From a bacterium M00.F.Ca.ET.205.01.1.1 (GTDB lineage: Bacteria; Pseudomonadota; Alphaproteobacteria; Rhizobiales; Rhizobiaceae), in NCBI GenBank assembly GCA_004791255.1, contig SRUQ01000001.1, positions 186,001 through 250,000 on the forward strand: a stretch of 64,000 nucleotides of DNA, in the 5' to 3' direction. A model generated the notes under the pieces. That model saw nothing but the letters and a program-made list of their open reading frames with translations. It was not told where the DNA came from and searched no databases. Positions 42,662 through 51,398 of this stretch are shown here, in pieces; within the stretch, counting starts at the first letter, position 1; every line of letters starts with the position of its first letter. The position numbers were made by a program, and so were the translations under genes.

Positions 42662-44145
42662 TCAGTCAGAATGCCATCGACACGCTGCGCAAGGCGGAAA
42701 TCGGCGCACGTGGCCTGTTCATCGATGGCGCGCAATCCGAGGCGACAAGCGGGGCGAGCCTGGCGGTGACATCGCCCATCGACGGCCGCACCTTCGCCAG
42801 CATCGCCGACGGCAATGCCGGGGATATCGACCGCGCGGTCAAATCGGCGCGCAAGGCATTCGAGAAAGGTTCGTGGTCGCGAGCGGCACCGGCCTTCCGC
42901 AAGAAGGTGCTGTCGAAATTCGCCGATCTGATCGAGAAGCATGTCGACGAACTGGCCGTGCTCGGCGTGCGCGACAACGGCACCGAGATCGGCATGGCCT
43001 ACAAGGCCGAGCCGCTGTCGGCGGCCGGCACGCTCCGCTACTACGCCGAGGCCATCGACAAGGTCTATGGCGAGATCGCGCCGACGGCCGACAATGTGCT
43101 GGGGCTGATCCACAAGGAGCCGCTCGGCGTCGTCGGCGTCATCGTGCCGTGGAACTTCCCGCTGATGATCGGCGCCTGGAAGATCGCGCCCGCACTTGCC
43201 GCCGGCAATTGCGTGGTGGTCAAGCCGCCGGAGATCGCCTCGCTGACGCTGCTGCGACTGGCCGAACTGGCAGCGGAGGCCGGACTGCCCCCCGGCGTGC
43301 TCAACGTCGTCACCGGACGTGGCGCGGTCACCGGCGAGGCGCTTGGCCTGCACATGGATGTCGACGCCATCGCCTTCACCGGCTCGGGACCGGTCGGCCG
43401 TCGCTTGCTCGACTATTCCTCCCGCTCCAATCTGAAGCGCGTCTTCCTCGAACTCGGCGGCAAGTCGCCCAACATCGTCTTTGCCGACGCGCCGGATCTC
43501 AGCCAAGCGGCGGTGGTTTCGGCCAATGGCATCTTCCGCAATTCCGGCCAGGTCTGCGTCGCCGGCTCGCGCCTCCTGGTTCAGGCCTCGGTCTATGACC
43601 GCTTCATGGACGAGCTCCTCTCCGCAACGACGCGGCTGAAGGTCGGCGATCCCCTGGATCTCTCGAGCGGTATCGGCGCCGTATCGAGCGCCGAGCAACT
43701 GGACAAGAATCTCGGCTTCGTCGCCAAAGCCAGCGAGGAAGGCGCCCGTCTCGTCACCGGCGGCGAACGGATCCTGACCGAGACCGGCGGCAGCTACATG
43801 GCGCCGACGATCTTCGAGAATGTGACGCAGGAGATGCAGCTTGCCCGCGAAGAGGTGTTCGGGCCGGTGCTCGGCGTCATGCGCTTCGAGACCGAGGAAG
43901 AAGCGGTGCGCCTTGCCAATTCGACCGTCTATGGGCTCGCCTCGGCCGTATGGACCGCCAATCTCTCCACGGCGCACCGCATGGTGCGGGCGATCAATGC
44001 CGGCGTCGTCCACGTCAACACCTATGGCGGCGCCGACATCACCGTGCCGCTTGGCGGCGTCAAGCAATCCGGCTTCGGCCGCGACAAGTCGCTGCACGCG
44101 CTGGAGAAATATCTCGAGCTGAAGACCGCGTGGATCGCGCTTTGA
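42658..44145 (+). CDS. NAD(P)-dependent aldehyde dehydrogenase
   Basis: A 495-residue aldehyde dehydrogenase with PWNFPLMIGAWKIAPAL near residue 160, the general-base glutamate in VFLELGGKSPN near 262 and the catalytic cysteine in NSGQVCVAGSR near 298. The ATG overlaps the P450 stop (ATGA), implying that the aldehyde is made by, or in the same pathway as, the P450 reaction. An amine oxidised or dealkylated by the P450 could yield such an aldehyde; that is inference. Confidence 0.9.
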   Translation: MISQNAIDTLRKAEIGARGLFIDGAQSEATSGASLAVTSPIDGRTFASIADGNAGDIDRAVKSARKAFEKGSWSRAAPAFRKKVLSKFADLIEKHVDELAVLGVRDNGTEIGMAYKAEPLSAAGTLRYYAEAIDKVYGEIAPTADNVLGLIHKEPLGVVGVIVPWNFPLMIGAWKIAPALAAGNCVVVKPPEIASLTLLRLAELAAEAGLPPGVLNVVTGRGAVTGEALGLHMDVDAIAFTGSGPVGRRLLDYSSRSNLKRVFLELGGKSPNIVFADAPDLSQAAVVSANGIFRNSGQVCVAGSRLLVQASVYDRFMDELLSATTRLKVGDPLDLSSGIGAVSSAEQLDKNLGFVAKASEEGARLVTGGERILTETGGSYMAPTIFENVTQEMQLAREEVFGPVLGVMRFETEEEAVRLANSTVYGLASAVWTANLSTAHRMVRAINAGVVHVNTYGGADITVPLGGVKQSGFGRDKSLHALEKYLELKTAWIAL

Positions 44146-44182
44146 GAGGTCTCTGAGAATCTGACTGCCTCTCAACGCCCAA

Positions 44183-44216
44183 CGGATCGTGCCGTGGCTC
44201 CGCCGCGGCCGATCCG
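44183..44216 (+). terminator. Strong stem-loop after the aldehyde dehydrogenase gene
   Basis: CGGATCG and CGATCCG form the base, and CCGTGG-CTCCG-CCGCGG the upper stem, with a small bulge between. It begins 37 bases after the stop. No U tract follows, so a terminator role is only likely. The rest of the gap up to metQ (to 44383) shows no other clear element; I found no SAM riboswitch there. Confidence 0.45.
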
Positions 44217-44383
44217 GCGGCGTCCTGTGCTCCCGTCCCGAAAAACTTTGAGAGAATATTCCCGACTTTGAGCGGAATGGCGAAACGCGTTCTTTGATAA
44301 AGCCGATAGAATTTCTGACGATGTGACCAAGCTTGGGCAATCCGCCTTGCTGCCATGACTTCACAACCGCAGAGATTAGAGAC

Positions 44384-45238
44384 ATGTCCGACTTCACCAA
44401 CACTTTGCCCGCTTCCCTCAGGTCAACTCTCAACCGGCGCAGCGGCCTTGCGCTGCTGTTCGCATCGGCCGTGGCGATCGGCAGCCTGATGGCGCCGCAT
44501 GTGTCCTTTGCCGAGGACAAGAAGGCGATCAAGGTTGGCATCATCAGCGGCGAGGACGAGGATGTCTGGCGCGTCGTCGTCGCCCAGGCGGCCGAAAAGG
44601 GCCTGACGATCGAGACCGTCGTGTTCAACGACTACACCCAGCCCAACGAAGCGCTGGAGCGCGGCGAGATCGATGCCAACGCCTTCCAGCACCAGCCTTA
44701 CCTCGACAACCAGATCAAGACGCAGGGCTATCAAATCGTGCGCGTCGGCTATACCGGCGTGTGGCCGATCGGCCTCTATTCCAAGAAGTACAAGAAGGTT
44801 GCCGAATTGCCCGAGGGCGCCGTGATCGGCGTGCCCAACGATCCGTCCAACGAAGGCCGGGCGCTCCGCGTGCTGCAGAACGAGGGCGTGATCAAGCTCA
44901 GAGATGGCACCGGCATCCTGGCCACCACCGCCGACATCGCGGAGAACGCCAGGAAGGTCGAGATCAAGGAACTCGACGCCGGCATCGTCGGCCGCTCGGT
45001 CGAGGATCTCGACGCCGCCGTGGTCAACACCGACTGGGCGCTGAAAAGCGGCCTGACCCCGGAAAACCGCATCGCGCAGGAGCCGACCGCGGACAATCCG
45101 TATCGCAACTTCATCGCGGTGAAGGTGGGCAATGAGAACGACGCCTGGGTGAAGACACTGGTCGCCTCCTACCAGAACGAGGCGGTCAAGGCCGAGTTCG
45201 ACAAGGTCTACAAGGGCACCGGCCTCAGCGCCTATTGA
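44384..45238 (+). CDS. metQ: MetQ/NlpA family substrate-binding protein
   Basis: A 284-residue periplasmic binding protein of the D/L-methionine ABC importer family. An N-terminal signal (residues about 20-43, ending HVSFAEDKK) lacks a lipobox cysteine, so the protein is probably a free periplasmic form. The mature part carries IKVGIISGEDEDVW, NAFQHQPYLDNQ and ADNPYRNFIAVK, typical of the family. metN and metI follow directly. Methionine is the usual ligand, though some relatives bind other sulfur compounds. Confidence 0.92.
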   Translation: MSDFTNTLPASLRSTLNRRSGLALLFASAVAIGSLMAPHVSFAEDKKAIKVGIISGEDEDVWRVVVAQAAEKGLTIETVVFNDYTQPNEALERGEIDANAFQHQPYLDNQIKTQGYQIVRVGYTGVWPIGLYSKKYKKVAELPEGAVIGVPNDPSNEGRALRVLQNEGVIKLRDGTGILATTADIAENARKVEIKELDAGIVGRSVEDLDAAVVNTDWALKSGLTPENRIAQEPTADNPYRNFIAVKVGNENDAWVKTLVASYQNEAVKAEFDKVYKGTGLSAY

Positions 45239-45324
45239 GTCCATCCGGGCACGGAAGTGTCTGCTTTGACGAAACCAGCGGTCCGCGCAAGGCGCGGGCC
45301 GCATTCCTGTTTCGGGATCCGCGA

Positions 45325-46413
45325 ATGAACCAGCATGTGACGGCAACCATCGACAACACGGACGATGCCGATGCTCGGGCGCAAGATGTGGTGCGGCTTG
45401 TCGAATTGAAGCGCCGTTTCGGCCCCACGGCGGCGCTCGACGGCATTTCACTGACGGTGCGCAAGGGCGAGATCCTCGGCATTATCGGCCGCAGCGGCGC
45501 CGGCAAATCGACGCTGATCCGTTGCCTGAACGGGCTGGAGCGGCCCGATACCGGCGACGTCTTCATCGAAGGCCGCGAGATCAGCCGGCTCAGCGAGCGC
45601 GAGCTGCAGCCGCTGCGGCGGCGCATCGGCATGATCTTCCAGCACTTCAACCTGCTGTCGGCCAAGACCGTCGAGGACAATGTGGCGCTGCCGCTGAAGA
45701 TCGAGGGCCTGCCGAAAGCCGAGCGGTTGCGGCGCGCCGCCGAACTGCTCGAGCTCGTCGGCCTGTCGGAGAAGGCGAAGGCCTATCCGGTATCGTTGTC
45801 GGGCGGGCAGAAACAGCGCGTCGGCATTGCCAGGGCGCTGGCCGGGCGGCCGGCACTGCTTCTGTCGGATGAAGCGACCTCGGCGCTCGACCCGGAAACG
45901 ACGCGCTCCATTCTGGCGCTGCTGAAGGACATCAACCGGCAGCTTGGCCTGACCATCCTGCTGATCACCCATGAGATGGAAGTGATCCGCTCGATCGCCG
46001 ACCGCGTGGCGGTGATCGATGCCGGGCGCATCGTCGAAGAGGGGCCGGTATGGTCGGTGTTCGCCGACCCGCAATCGAACATCACAAAACGACTGCTCGG
46101 CACCATCCGGCCGCAACTGCCTGACGAACTGGCCGCCCGACTCCGTCCGTTAGCCGGCGCGCAAACCATGCTGCGGGTGGATGTGGCCGGCGAAGCCGCG
46201 CGTGGCCCGCTGCTGTCCGATCTGGCGAAAACCGTGCCCGGCGCCTTCCGCCTCGTCCATGGCGGCATCGACCATATCCAGCGAGAGCCGGTGGGGACGC
46301 TGTTCCTGTCGATCCCCGGCGGCGATGCAGGCCATCTCGCCGAGGTGATCGCTTTTCTAGAATCCCGCCAGGCGCGGGTGGAGGTGCTTGGCCATGTCGC
46401 CGATCCTGTTTGA
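45325..46413 (+). CDS. metN: Methionine ABC transporter ATP-binding protein
   Basis: A 362-residue ABC ATPase with Walker A GRSGAGKST near residue 58, signature LSGGQKQR near 157 and Walker B ALLLSDEATSALDP near 178, followed by a C-terminal NIL regulatory domain (about 275-360) that lets methionine shut the transporter off. ATG 45325 is used; the frame continues 30 codons upstream without conserved sequence. The end overlaps the start of metI. Confidence 0.92.
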   Translation: MNQHVTATIDNTDDADARAQDVVRLVELKRRFGPTAALDGISLTVRKGEILGIIGRSGAGKSTLIRCLNGLERPDTGDVFIEGREISRLSERELQPLRRRIGMIFQHFNLLSAKTVEDNVALPLKIEGLPKAERLRRAAELLELVGLSEKAKAYPVSLSGGQKQRVGIARALAGRPALLLSDEATSALDPETTRSILALLKDINRQLGLTILLITHEMEVIRSIADRVAVIDAGRIVEEGPVWSVFADPQSNITKRLLGTIRPQLPDELAARLRPLAGAQTMLRVDVAGEAARGPLLSDLAKTVPGAFRLVHGGIDHIQREPVGTLFLSIPGGDAGHLAEVIAFLESRQARVEVLGHVADPV

Positions 46414-47050
46414 GCTTCTTCTGCGGTCGATCTGGGAGACGGTGCTGATGACGGCCGCCTCAGGTCTCATCTCGCTGGTCTTCGGCCTGCCGCTCGGGCT
46501 CGCCCTGATCGCCACCGAGCGCGGCGGCATTGCAGAGAACCTGTGGGTCAACCGCGTGCTTGGCGCCGTCATCAACGGCTTCCGCTCGGTGCCCTTCATC
46601 ATCCTGCTGGTAGCGCTGATCCCGGTGACGCGGCTGATCGTCGGCACCTCGATCGGCACCTGGGCGGCCATCGTGCCGCTGTCGATCACCGCCACGCCTT
46701 ATTACGCGCGCATCGCCGAAGTGTCGCTGCGCGAAGTCGACCACGGGCTGATCGAAGCGGCGCGCGCCATGGGCGGCAACCGCTGGACAATCATCCGCGA
46801 GGTGCTGGTGCCGGAGGCGCTGCCCGGCATCGTCGCCGGCTTCACCGTCACGCTGGTAACGCTGGTCGGCGCCTCGGCCATGGCCGGCGCCATCGGCGCC
46901 GGCGGCCTCGGCGACCTCGCCATCCGCTACGGCTATCAGCGGTTCGAGACCAGCGTGATGGTCGCCGTGGTCGTCGTGCTGATCGTCCTGGTCTGCGGCA
47001 TCCAGTGGGTCGGCGACCGGCTGGTGGCAAGGCTGGATCGGCGAGGGTAG
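46394..47050 (+). CDS. metI: Methionine ABC transporter permease
   Basis: A 218-residue inner-membrane permease with about five transmembrane helices. The coupling-loop EAA-type motif EAARAMGGNRWTIIREVLVP (near residue 122) fits the MetI family. ATG 46394 begins MSPILFELLLRSIWETVLM. The first 20 bases overlap metN, so MetN and MetI are translationally linked. It completes the MetNIQ importer. Confidence 0.92.
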   Translation: MSPILFELLLRSIWETVLMTAASGLISLVFGLPLGLALIATERGGIAENLWVNRVLGAVINGFRSVPFIILLVALIPVTRLIVGTSIGTWAAIVPLSITATPYYARIAEVSLREVDHGLIEAARAMGGNRWTIIREVLVPEALPGIVAGFTVTLVTLVGASAMAGAIGAGGLGDLAIRYGYQRFETSVMVAVVVVLIVLVCGIQWVGDRLVARLDRRG

Positions 47051-47081
47051 GCCGGATAAGAATTGACGGGGCTTCCCCGAC

Positions 47082-47266
47082 TTCGTCATCCACGGGCGGA
47101 GCAGCCGCGTAGCGGCGTCGCGGAGACCCGAGGATCCATGCCGCGACCTTGCCGGCGGTTGCAACGGAGCAGAATTCTGGACCGTGGCAACGCATTGGAG
47201 TCCCGGCATGGATCCTATGGTCTGCGCCGCGTCGCTTCGCTCCTTGCTTCGCCATAGGATGACGAA
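47082..47266. repeat. Mosaic intergenic repeat, copy 1
   Basis: A roughly 185-bp element bounded by TTCGTCATCC and its complement GGATGACGAA. It contains GGGCGGAGCA near the left end, a CAGAATTCTGG core and two copies of the GGATCCATG/CATGGATCC pair in opposite sense. It shares its order of short motifs with 54592-54773. No gene is visible between metI and the GcvT-like gene. Confidence 0.65.
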
Positions 47267-47321
47267 ACGCGGGGCGTTTGCGCCAATCGCCGAGGCATGC
47301 GGCCCGCCGACGCAACACGAG

Positions 47322-48446
47322 CTAACCCCGCAGCCTCGCCCCCTCCGGATCGAAGAACGGCATCGGCGCCACCAGCGCCCGCACGGGCTGGCCGTCGATG
47401 GCTATGCTGAGCTCGGTGCCAATAGCCGTAAACGGCAACCGCAAATGCGCCGTCGCCAGCACCTTGCCTAGGGAGTAGCCGTGGTCGCTGTAGGTGACCA
47501 CGCCGACATCCTCCCCGTCGGCCAGCACCCGGGCATCGGTCGCGGCGGGGTTGTCTCCGTCGAGGATCAGGCCGGTCCAGCGCTCGTCGAGACCCTTGTC
47601 GCGGATCCCAAGCAAGGCTTCGCGGCCGATGAAATCGCCCTTGTCGAACTTGATCCAGCGGTCGAGGCCGACATGGAACGGCGTGCGGCTCTCGTCCATG
47701 TCGATGCCATGCGCCGGATAGGCCTTTTCCAGGCCGAGCGTGAACATGGCCAGAACGCCATAGGGTTTCAGGCCGAAGGCCTCACCAGTCCGCATCAGCG
47801 CATCCCAGATCGAGGCCGCCTCATCCGCCGGCACGAACAGTTCGAAGCCGAGTTCGCCGGTGACGCCGGTGCGCGAGATCAGCACCCTGGTCCCGCCGAT
47901 GCGCCCCGAGGTGAACGCCCAGCGCTTCAATCCATCGAGATCCGCCTCAGAGACCATCGCCTTCAGGAGTTCGCGCGAGCGCGGACCCTGGATGGTCGGG
48001 AAGGCGACGGCAGCGGTGATATCGGTGACATAGGCCTTGCGTCCCTGCGCATGATGCTGGAGCCAGGGCAGCATCTTCAGGCGGTTGGCCGAGCCTGTCA
48101 CCAGCATGAAATGCTCGGGCGCCAGCCGGAACACGGTGAGGTCGTCCATCATGCCGCCATCCTGGCGGCAGACGGTCGAGTAGCGCACCTGGCCCGGTCT
48201 CATCGCCGCGGCGTCGTTGACGATGACATGGTTGACCAGCGCCTCGGCTTCCGGTCCCTTGATATCCATCTTGCCCATGGTGCTGAGATCCTGGACGCCG
48301 ACATTTTTGCGCGTGTTCAGGTGCTCGTCGGCAATGCCGGAATAGTATTTGGCCGAGATGAAGTCACCGCCGACCCGGCCCATGGTGGCGCCTAGCGCGA
48401 CGATGCTGCTGTAGAAAGGGGAACGCCGCTCAGCCAAGATGGTCAA
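47322..48446 (-). CDS. Aminomethyltransferase (GcvT/DMGDH-C) family protein
   Basis: A folate-dependent aminomethyl- or methyl-transferase-fold protein of up to 374 residues. Conserved stretches are GVQDLSTMGKMDIKGPEAEA near residue 50, RTGVTGELGFELFVP near 192 and KFDKGDFIGREALL near 267. It could be the T-protein of a sarcosine, dimethylglycine or other one-carbon system, but no gcvH or gcvP is adjacent. The start is uncertain: TTG 48446 overlaps the stop of a 20-codon signal-like frame, and another TTG follows at 48437. Confidence 0.82.
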   Translation of the reverse strand: MTILAERRSPFYSSIVALGATMGRVGGDFISAKYYSGIADEHLNTRKNVGVQDLSTMGKMDIKGPEAEALVNHVIVNDAAAMRPGQVRYSTVCRQDGGMMDDLTVFRLAPEHFMLVTGSANRLKMLPWLQHHAQGRKAYVTDITAAVAFPTIQGPRSRELLKAMVSEADLDGLKRWAFTSGRIGGTRVLISRTGVTGELGFELFVPADEAASIWDALMRTGEAFGLKPYGVLAMFTLGLEKAYPAHGIDMDESRTPFHVGLDRWIKFDKGDFIGREALLGIRDKGLDERWTGLILDGDNPAATDARVLADGEDVGVVTYSDHGYSLGKVLATAHLRLPFTAIGTELSIAIDGQPVRALVAPMPFFDPEGARLRG

Positions 48447-48505
48447 GCAGCGCCGGTGGTGAGGGCGACGGAAGCGGCAAGCACGAAACGACCGAAAAGG
48501 CGCAT
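48443..48505 (-). CDS. Twenty-residue signal-peptide-like mini-ORF coupled to the GcvT-like gene
   Basis: An ATG with GGAG about ten bases upstream opens the frame MRLFGRFVLAASVALTTGAA, then stops. The peptide looks like a bare secretion signal ending in AxA-like residues. Its stop overlaps the TTG start of the GcvT-like gene (TTGA). It could be a leader peptide coupling translation, or the relic of an exported protein cut off by a frameshift or deletion. The rest of the gap (48506-48771) shows no other gene. Confidence 0.4.
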   Translation of the reverse strand: MRLFGRFVLAASVALTTGAA

Positions 48506-48771
48506 GGTCCAGATCTCCGTTGAGCTGGGCAAGTCTACGGCCTTCCCTGCCTGCGGCGGAGACGGAAGCGACATCTCATGCGGCGATCACGGCGCGGCGG
48601 CATGGCCACCTAACCGCTCGCCACTGCGCCGAATTTTCCGCATCCAGGGAAGTGCTCGTGCTACTGTATTGCCGGCGGCATGATAGTATCCAGCGCCGAT
48701 CATCGGCAGCTTTGCAGAAAATTCCACGGACATTACTTGTCCAACCGACACGGCAGCCATGGGAGGGGATT

Positions 48772-49662
48772 GTGGATCAGCCGGAATTTGCCCAGCAAGC
48801 CTTGCAGCGCCAGATCGAACAGGACATCGCCAAGCGCACGCAGGTGCACCAGGCCAACATCCAGCGGCTGGCCGCGGCGCGCGACAGTGCCGCCACTTTG
48901 GAGGCGGCCGTCGTCAACCGGCCGCTCGTCATGCTGGCGCAAGGGGACTCCTGGTTCGACTATCCCCTGACCGGCAACGGCCTGCCGCTCACGGACACCG
49001 ATGTCATCGCGCAGCTGCGTCGCATCGGCGGTGCGCCGCCGACGATCCTCAACCTTGCGCATCACGGCGATGCGGCGACCGACGAGATGTCGCTGCCCAA
49101 GCAGGAAAGCATGATCGCCGCGCTGCGCAACAAGGCCAACTGGCTGAACGGCAAGCCTGACGCCATCCTGTTCTCGGCCGGCGGCAACGACATTGCCGGC
49201 GAACAGTTCTGCATCTTCCTCGACTTCAATGACGGCCACGCCGCCGGCCTGAACAAGGATCGCTTCGCCAAGGCGCTCGGCATGATCGAAGCCTGCTATC
49301 TCGACCTGTTCGCGTTGCGCGACCGGGTGGCACCTGATGTGCCGATCTTCGGGCATTGCTATGATTTTCCGATCCCTAACGGGGCGCATCCCTCCTGCGC
49401 CGGTCCTTGGCTCAAGCCGTCACTCGACTTCTGCAACTGGACAGTGGCCAAGGGCACGGTCATTGTCCACGACGCGTTGGCGGCGTTCCGCGACGTCGTC
49501 AAACGCCTGGCCGACGAGCCCCGCAACAATTTCCATCTGGTCGAGACGCAAGGCACGCTGAAGCTGGCCGACTGGGCCAACGAGCTTCATCCCATTCCCG
49601 CTGGGTTCAAGAAGATCGCGCAGAAATTCGCCGACGCGCTGAAGGCCGAGCTACAGACCTAG
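48772..49662 (+). CDS. SGNH/GDSL-family hydrolase
   Basis: A 296-residue esterase-fold protein. Block I is VMLAQGDSWFDYP, with the nucleophile serine near residue 59; the oxyanion-hole block III is FSAGGNDIAG near 136-145; the catalytic Asp/His block is DWANELHPIP near 276. The N-terminal 45 residues are a charged helix. The GTG start is supported by GGGAGGGG just upstream. There is no signal peptide. The substrate (lipid, acyl-glycan or peptide ester) is unknown. Confidence 0.85.
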   Translation: MDQPEFAQQALQRQIEQDIAKRTQVHQANIQRLAAARDSAATLEAAVVNRPLVMLAQGDSWFDYPLTGNGLPLTDTDVIAQLRRIGGAPPTILNLAHHGDAATDEMSLPKQESMIAALRNKANWLNGKPDAILFSAGGNDIAGEQFCIFLDFNDGHAAGLNKDRFAKALGMIEACYLDLFALRDRVAPDVPIFGHCYDFPIPNGAHPSCAGPWLKPSLDFCNWTVAKGTVIVHDALAAFRDVVKRLADEPRNNFHLVETQGTLKLADWANELHPIPAGFKKIAQKFADALKAELQT

Positions 49663-49696
49663 CGCCGCTTCTCCATGGCACTGAGGATCGCCGGGT

Positions 49697-51397
49697 TCAT
49701 TCGACCCCGAACAGGTCCCTGGCTTGCTCAGCCGTATAGTAACCTAGCCTGACGTCCTCGGCGACAAGGCCTGGATCGCGCTCGCGCGGATCGCCGTAGC
49801 CGCCACCGCCGGGCGTGCCGACGCGCACACGGTCGCCGGCTTTCAAGGCAATGTCCTGTTCCTTCGACAGATGCGGTGGCACATGTTCCTCGCCGCCACG
49901 GAAGACGGTCACCGTGTTGGGCTCGCCATCCCTGCCGCCGAGTGCGCCTTGCGGGCCGAAGCGGCCATGGTCCATCACGAAGGACGCGCGGGCTTCGCCA
50001 CGCAATATCTCGACCTCATACGCCAAACCAAAGCCGCCGCGATGCCGGCCGGCGCCGCCTGAGCCTTCGCGCAAGGCATAGTGGCGATAGAGCACCGGAA
50101 AGGCCTGCTCCATGATCTCGACCGGCGGCGATTTGGAAATGCCGATCGTCGAGCAGCCATTGGTCAGGCCGTCATGGCCGGAATTGCCGCCATAGCCGCC
50201 GCCGGAGATCTGGTACATGACATAGTCGCGGCCGCGCGCCGGATCGTTGCCGCCAAGCGCGAAATTGCCGCTGGAGCCGGCGGGGGCGGCGGTCACCTTC
50301 TCCGGCAGGGCCTGGACCATTGCCGCGAAAACCGCCTCGGCGATGCGTTGCGACACTTCCGCCGCGCAGCCCGAGACAGGCCGTGGATATCGGGCATCGA
50401 GGAAAGTACCCTCCGGCCGCTTGACCTCCAGCGGCTCGAAGGCGCCGGCGCTGATCGGCACATCGGGGAAGATGTGGCGCATGGCGAGGTAAACCGAGGA
50501 CAGGGTTGTCGCCAGCACGCTGTTCATCGGTCCCGCGCAGGGCTTCGATGAGCCGGTGAAATCGAAGGTCAGCGTGTCGCCCTTTTTCTCCACGGCAAGC
50601 GCGATGGTCAGCGGCTCGTTGACCACCCCGTCGGAATCGACAAAGGCCTGCGAACGGTAGGTGCCATCGGGAATGGCCGCAATGTTGGCGCGCATCTGCT
50701 CGGCGGCGCGGCGACGCAATTCGGCGATCGCCTCGGTGACCGTTTCATCTCCGTAACGATCCAGGATTCCATTGAGTCTGTCCTGGCCGATCAGCAGCGC
50801 GGCGGCCTGCGCCCTGATGTCGCCGATGCGCTGGTCAGCAACCCGGATATTGGAGCAGATGATGGCGTAGATTTCCGGATCGAGCACGCCCTTCTTGAAC
50901 AGCTTTACCGGCGGCAGCCGCAGGCCTTCCTGCTCGACGGCGGTGGCGGAAGCCGAGAAACCGCCGGGCACCGAACCGCCAATGTCGGGCCAATGGCCGG
51001 TGTTGGACAGCCAGCAGAATATCCTGCCGTCCCGGTAGACCGGCATGACGAAGCGCACGTCCATCAGGTGCGTGCCGCCGAGATAGGGGTCGTTGACGAT
51101 GTAGATGTCGCCCGGCTCCGGCGCCAGGCAGCGGCCGTCGGCAATCATCTCGATCACCGTTTTGGTCGAATACTGCATGACGCCGACGAACACCGGCAGG
51201 CCCTGGCTGCCTTGCGCGATCAGCGAACCGTCAACAGCCGAATAGATGCCGTCGGAACGGTCATTGGCCTCGGCGATGACAGGCGAGAAGGCGGCGCGGG
51301 AAAAGGTCAGGTCCATCTCGTCGCAGACCTGCTGCAGGGCGGCCTGGAGGACCGAAAGCGTGATGGCGTCGAGCTTTTGCATATCAATGTCAGGCAT
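49697..51397 (-). CDS. hyuB: Hydantoinase B/oxoprolinase family subunit
   Basis: A 566-residue HyuB-type subunit. Characteristic stretches include GDIYIVNDPYLGGTHLMDV near residue 95 and GNSGHDGLTNGCSTIG near 400. With HyuA it forms an ATP-dependent hydantoinase, 5-oxoprolinase or a related carboxylase (for example acetone- or acetophenone-type). Which of these cannot be told from the sequence. The start lies one base after the hyuA stop. Confidence 0.9.
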   Translation of the reverse strand: MPDIDMQKLDAITLSVLQAALQQVCDEMDLTFSRAAFSPVIAEANDRSDGIYSAVDGSLIAQGSQGLPVFVGVMQYSTKTVIEMIADGRCLAPEPGDIYIVNDPYLGGTHLMDVRFVMPVYRDGRIFCWLSNTGHWPDIGGSVPGGFSASATAVEQEGLRLPPVKLFKKGVLDPEIYAIICSNIRVADQRIGDIRAQAAALLIGQDRLNGILDRYGDETVTEAIAELRRRAAEQMRANIAAIPDGTYRSQAFVDSDGVVNEPLTIALAVEKKGDTLTFDFTGSSKPCAGPMNSVLATTLSSVYLAMRHIFPDVPISAGAFEPLEVKRPEGTFLDARYPRPVSGCAAEVSQRIAEAVFAAMVQALPEKVTAAPAGSSGNFALGGNDPARGRDYVMYQISGGGYGGNSGHDGLTNGCSTIGISKSPPVEIMEQAFPVLYRHYALREGSGGAGRHRGGFGLAYEVEILRGEARASFVMDHGRFGPQGALGGRDGEPNTVTVFRGGEEHVPPHLSKEQDIALKAGDRVRVGTPGGGGYGDPRERDPGLVAEDVRLGYYTAEQARDLFGVE

Positions 51398-51398
51398 C

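Noticed and set aside
44146..44383. SAM-II-type riboswitch ahead of metQ
   Set aside because: I searched the gap for the pseudoknot pattern and did not find a convincing match; only a GC-rich hairpin is visible.
42487..44628. 713-codon minus-strand frame across the aldehyde dehydrogenase
   Set aside because: Shadow of an aldehyde dehydrogenase gene with intact active-site motifs; the frame also runs into metQ.
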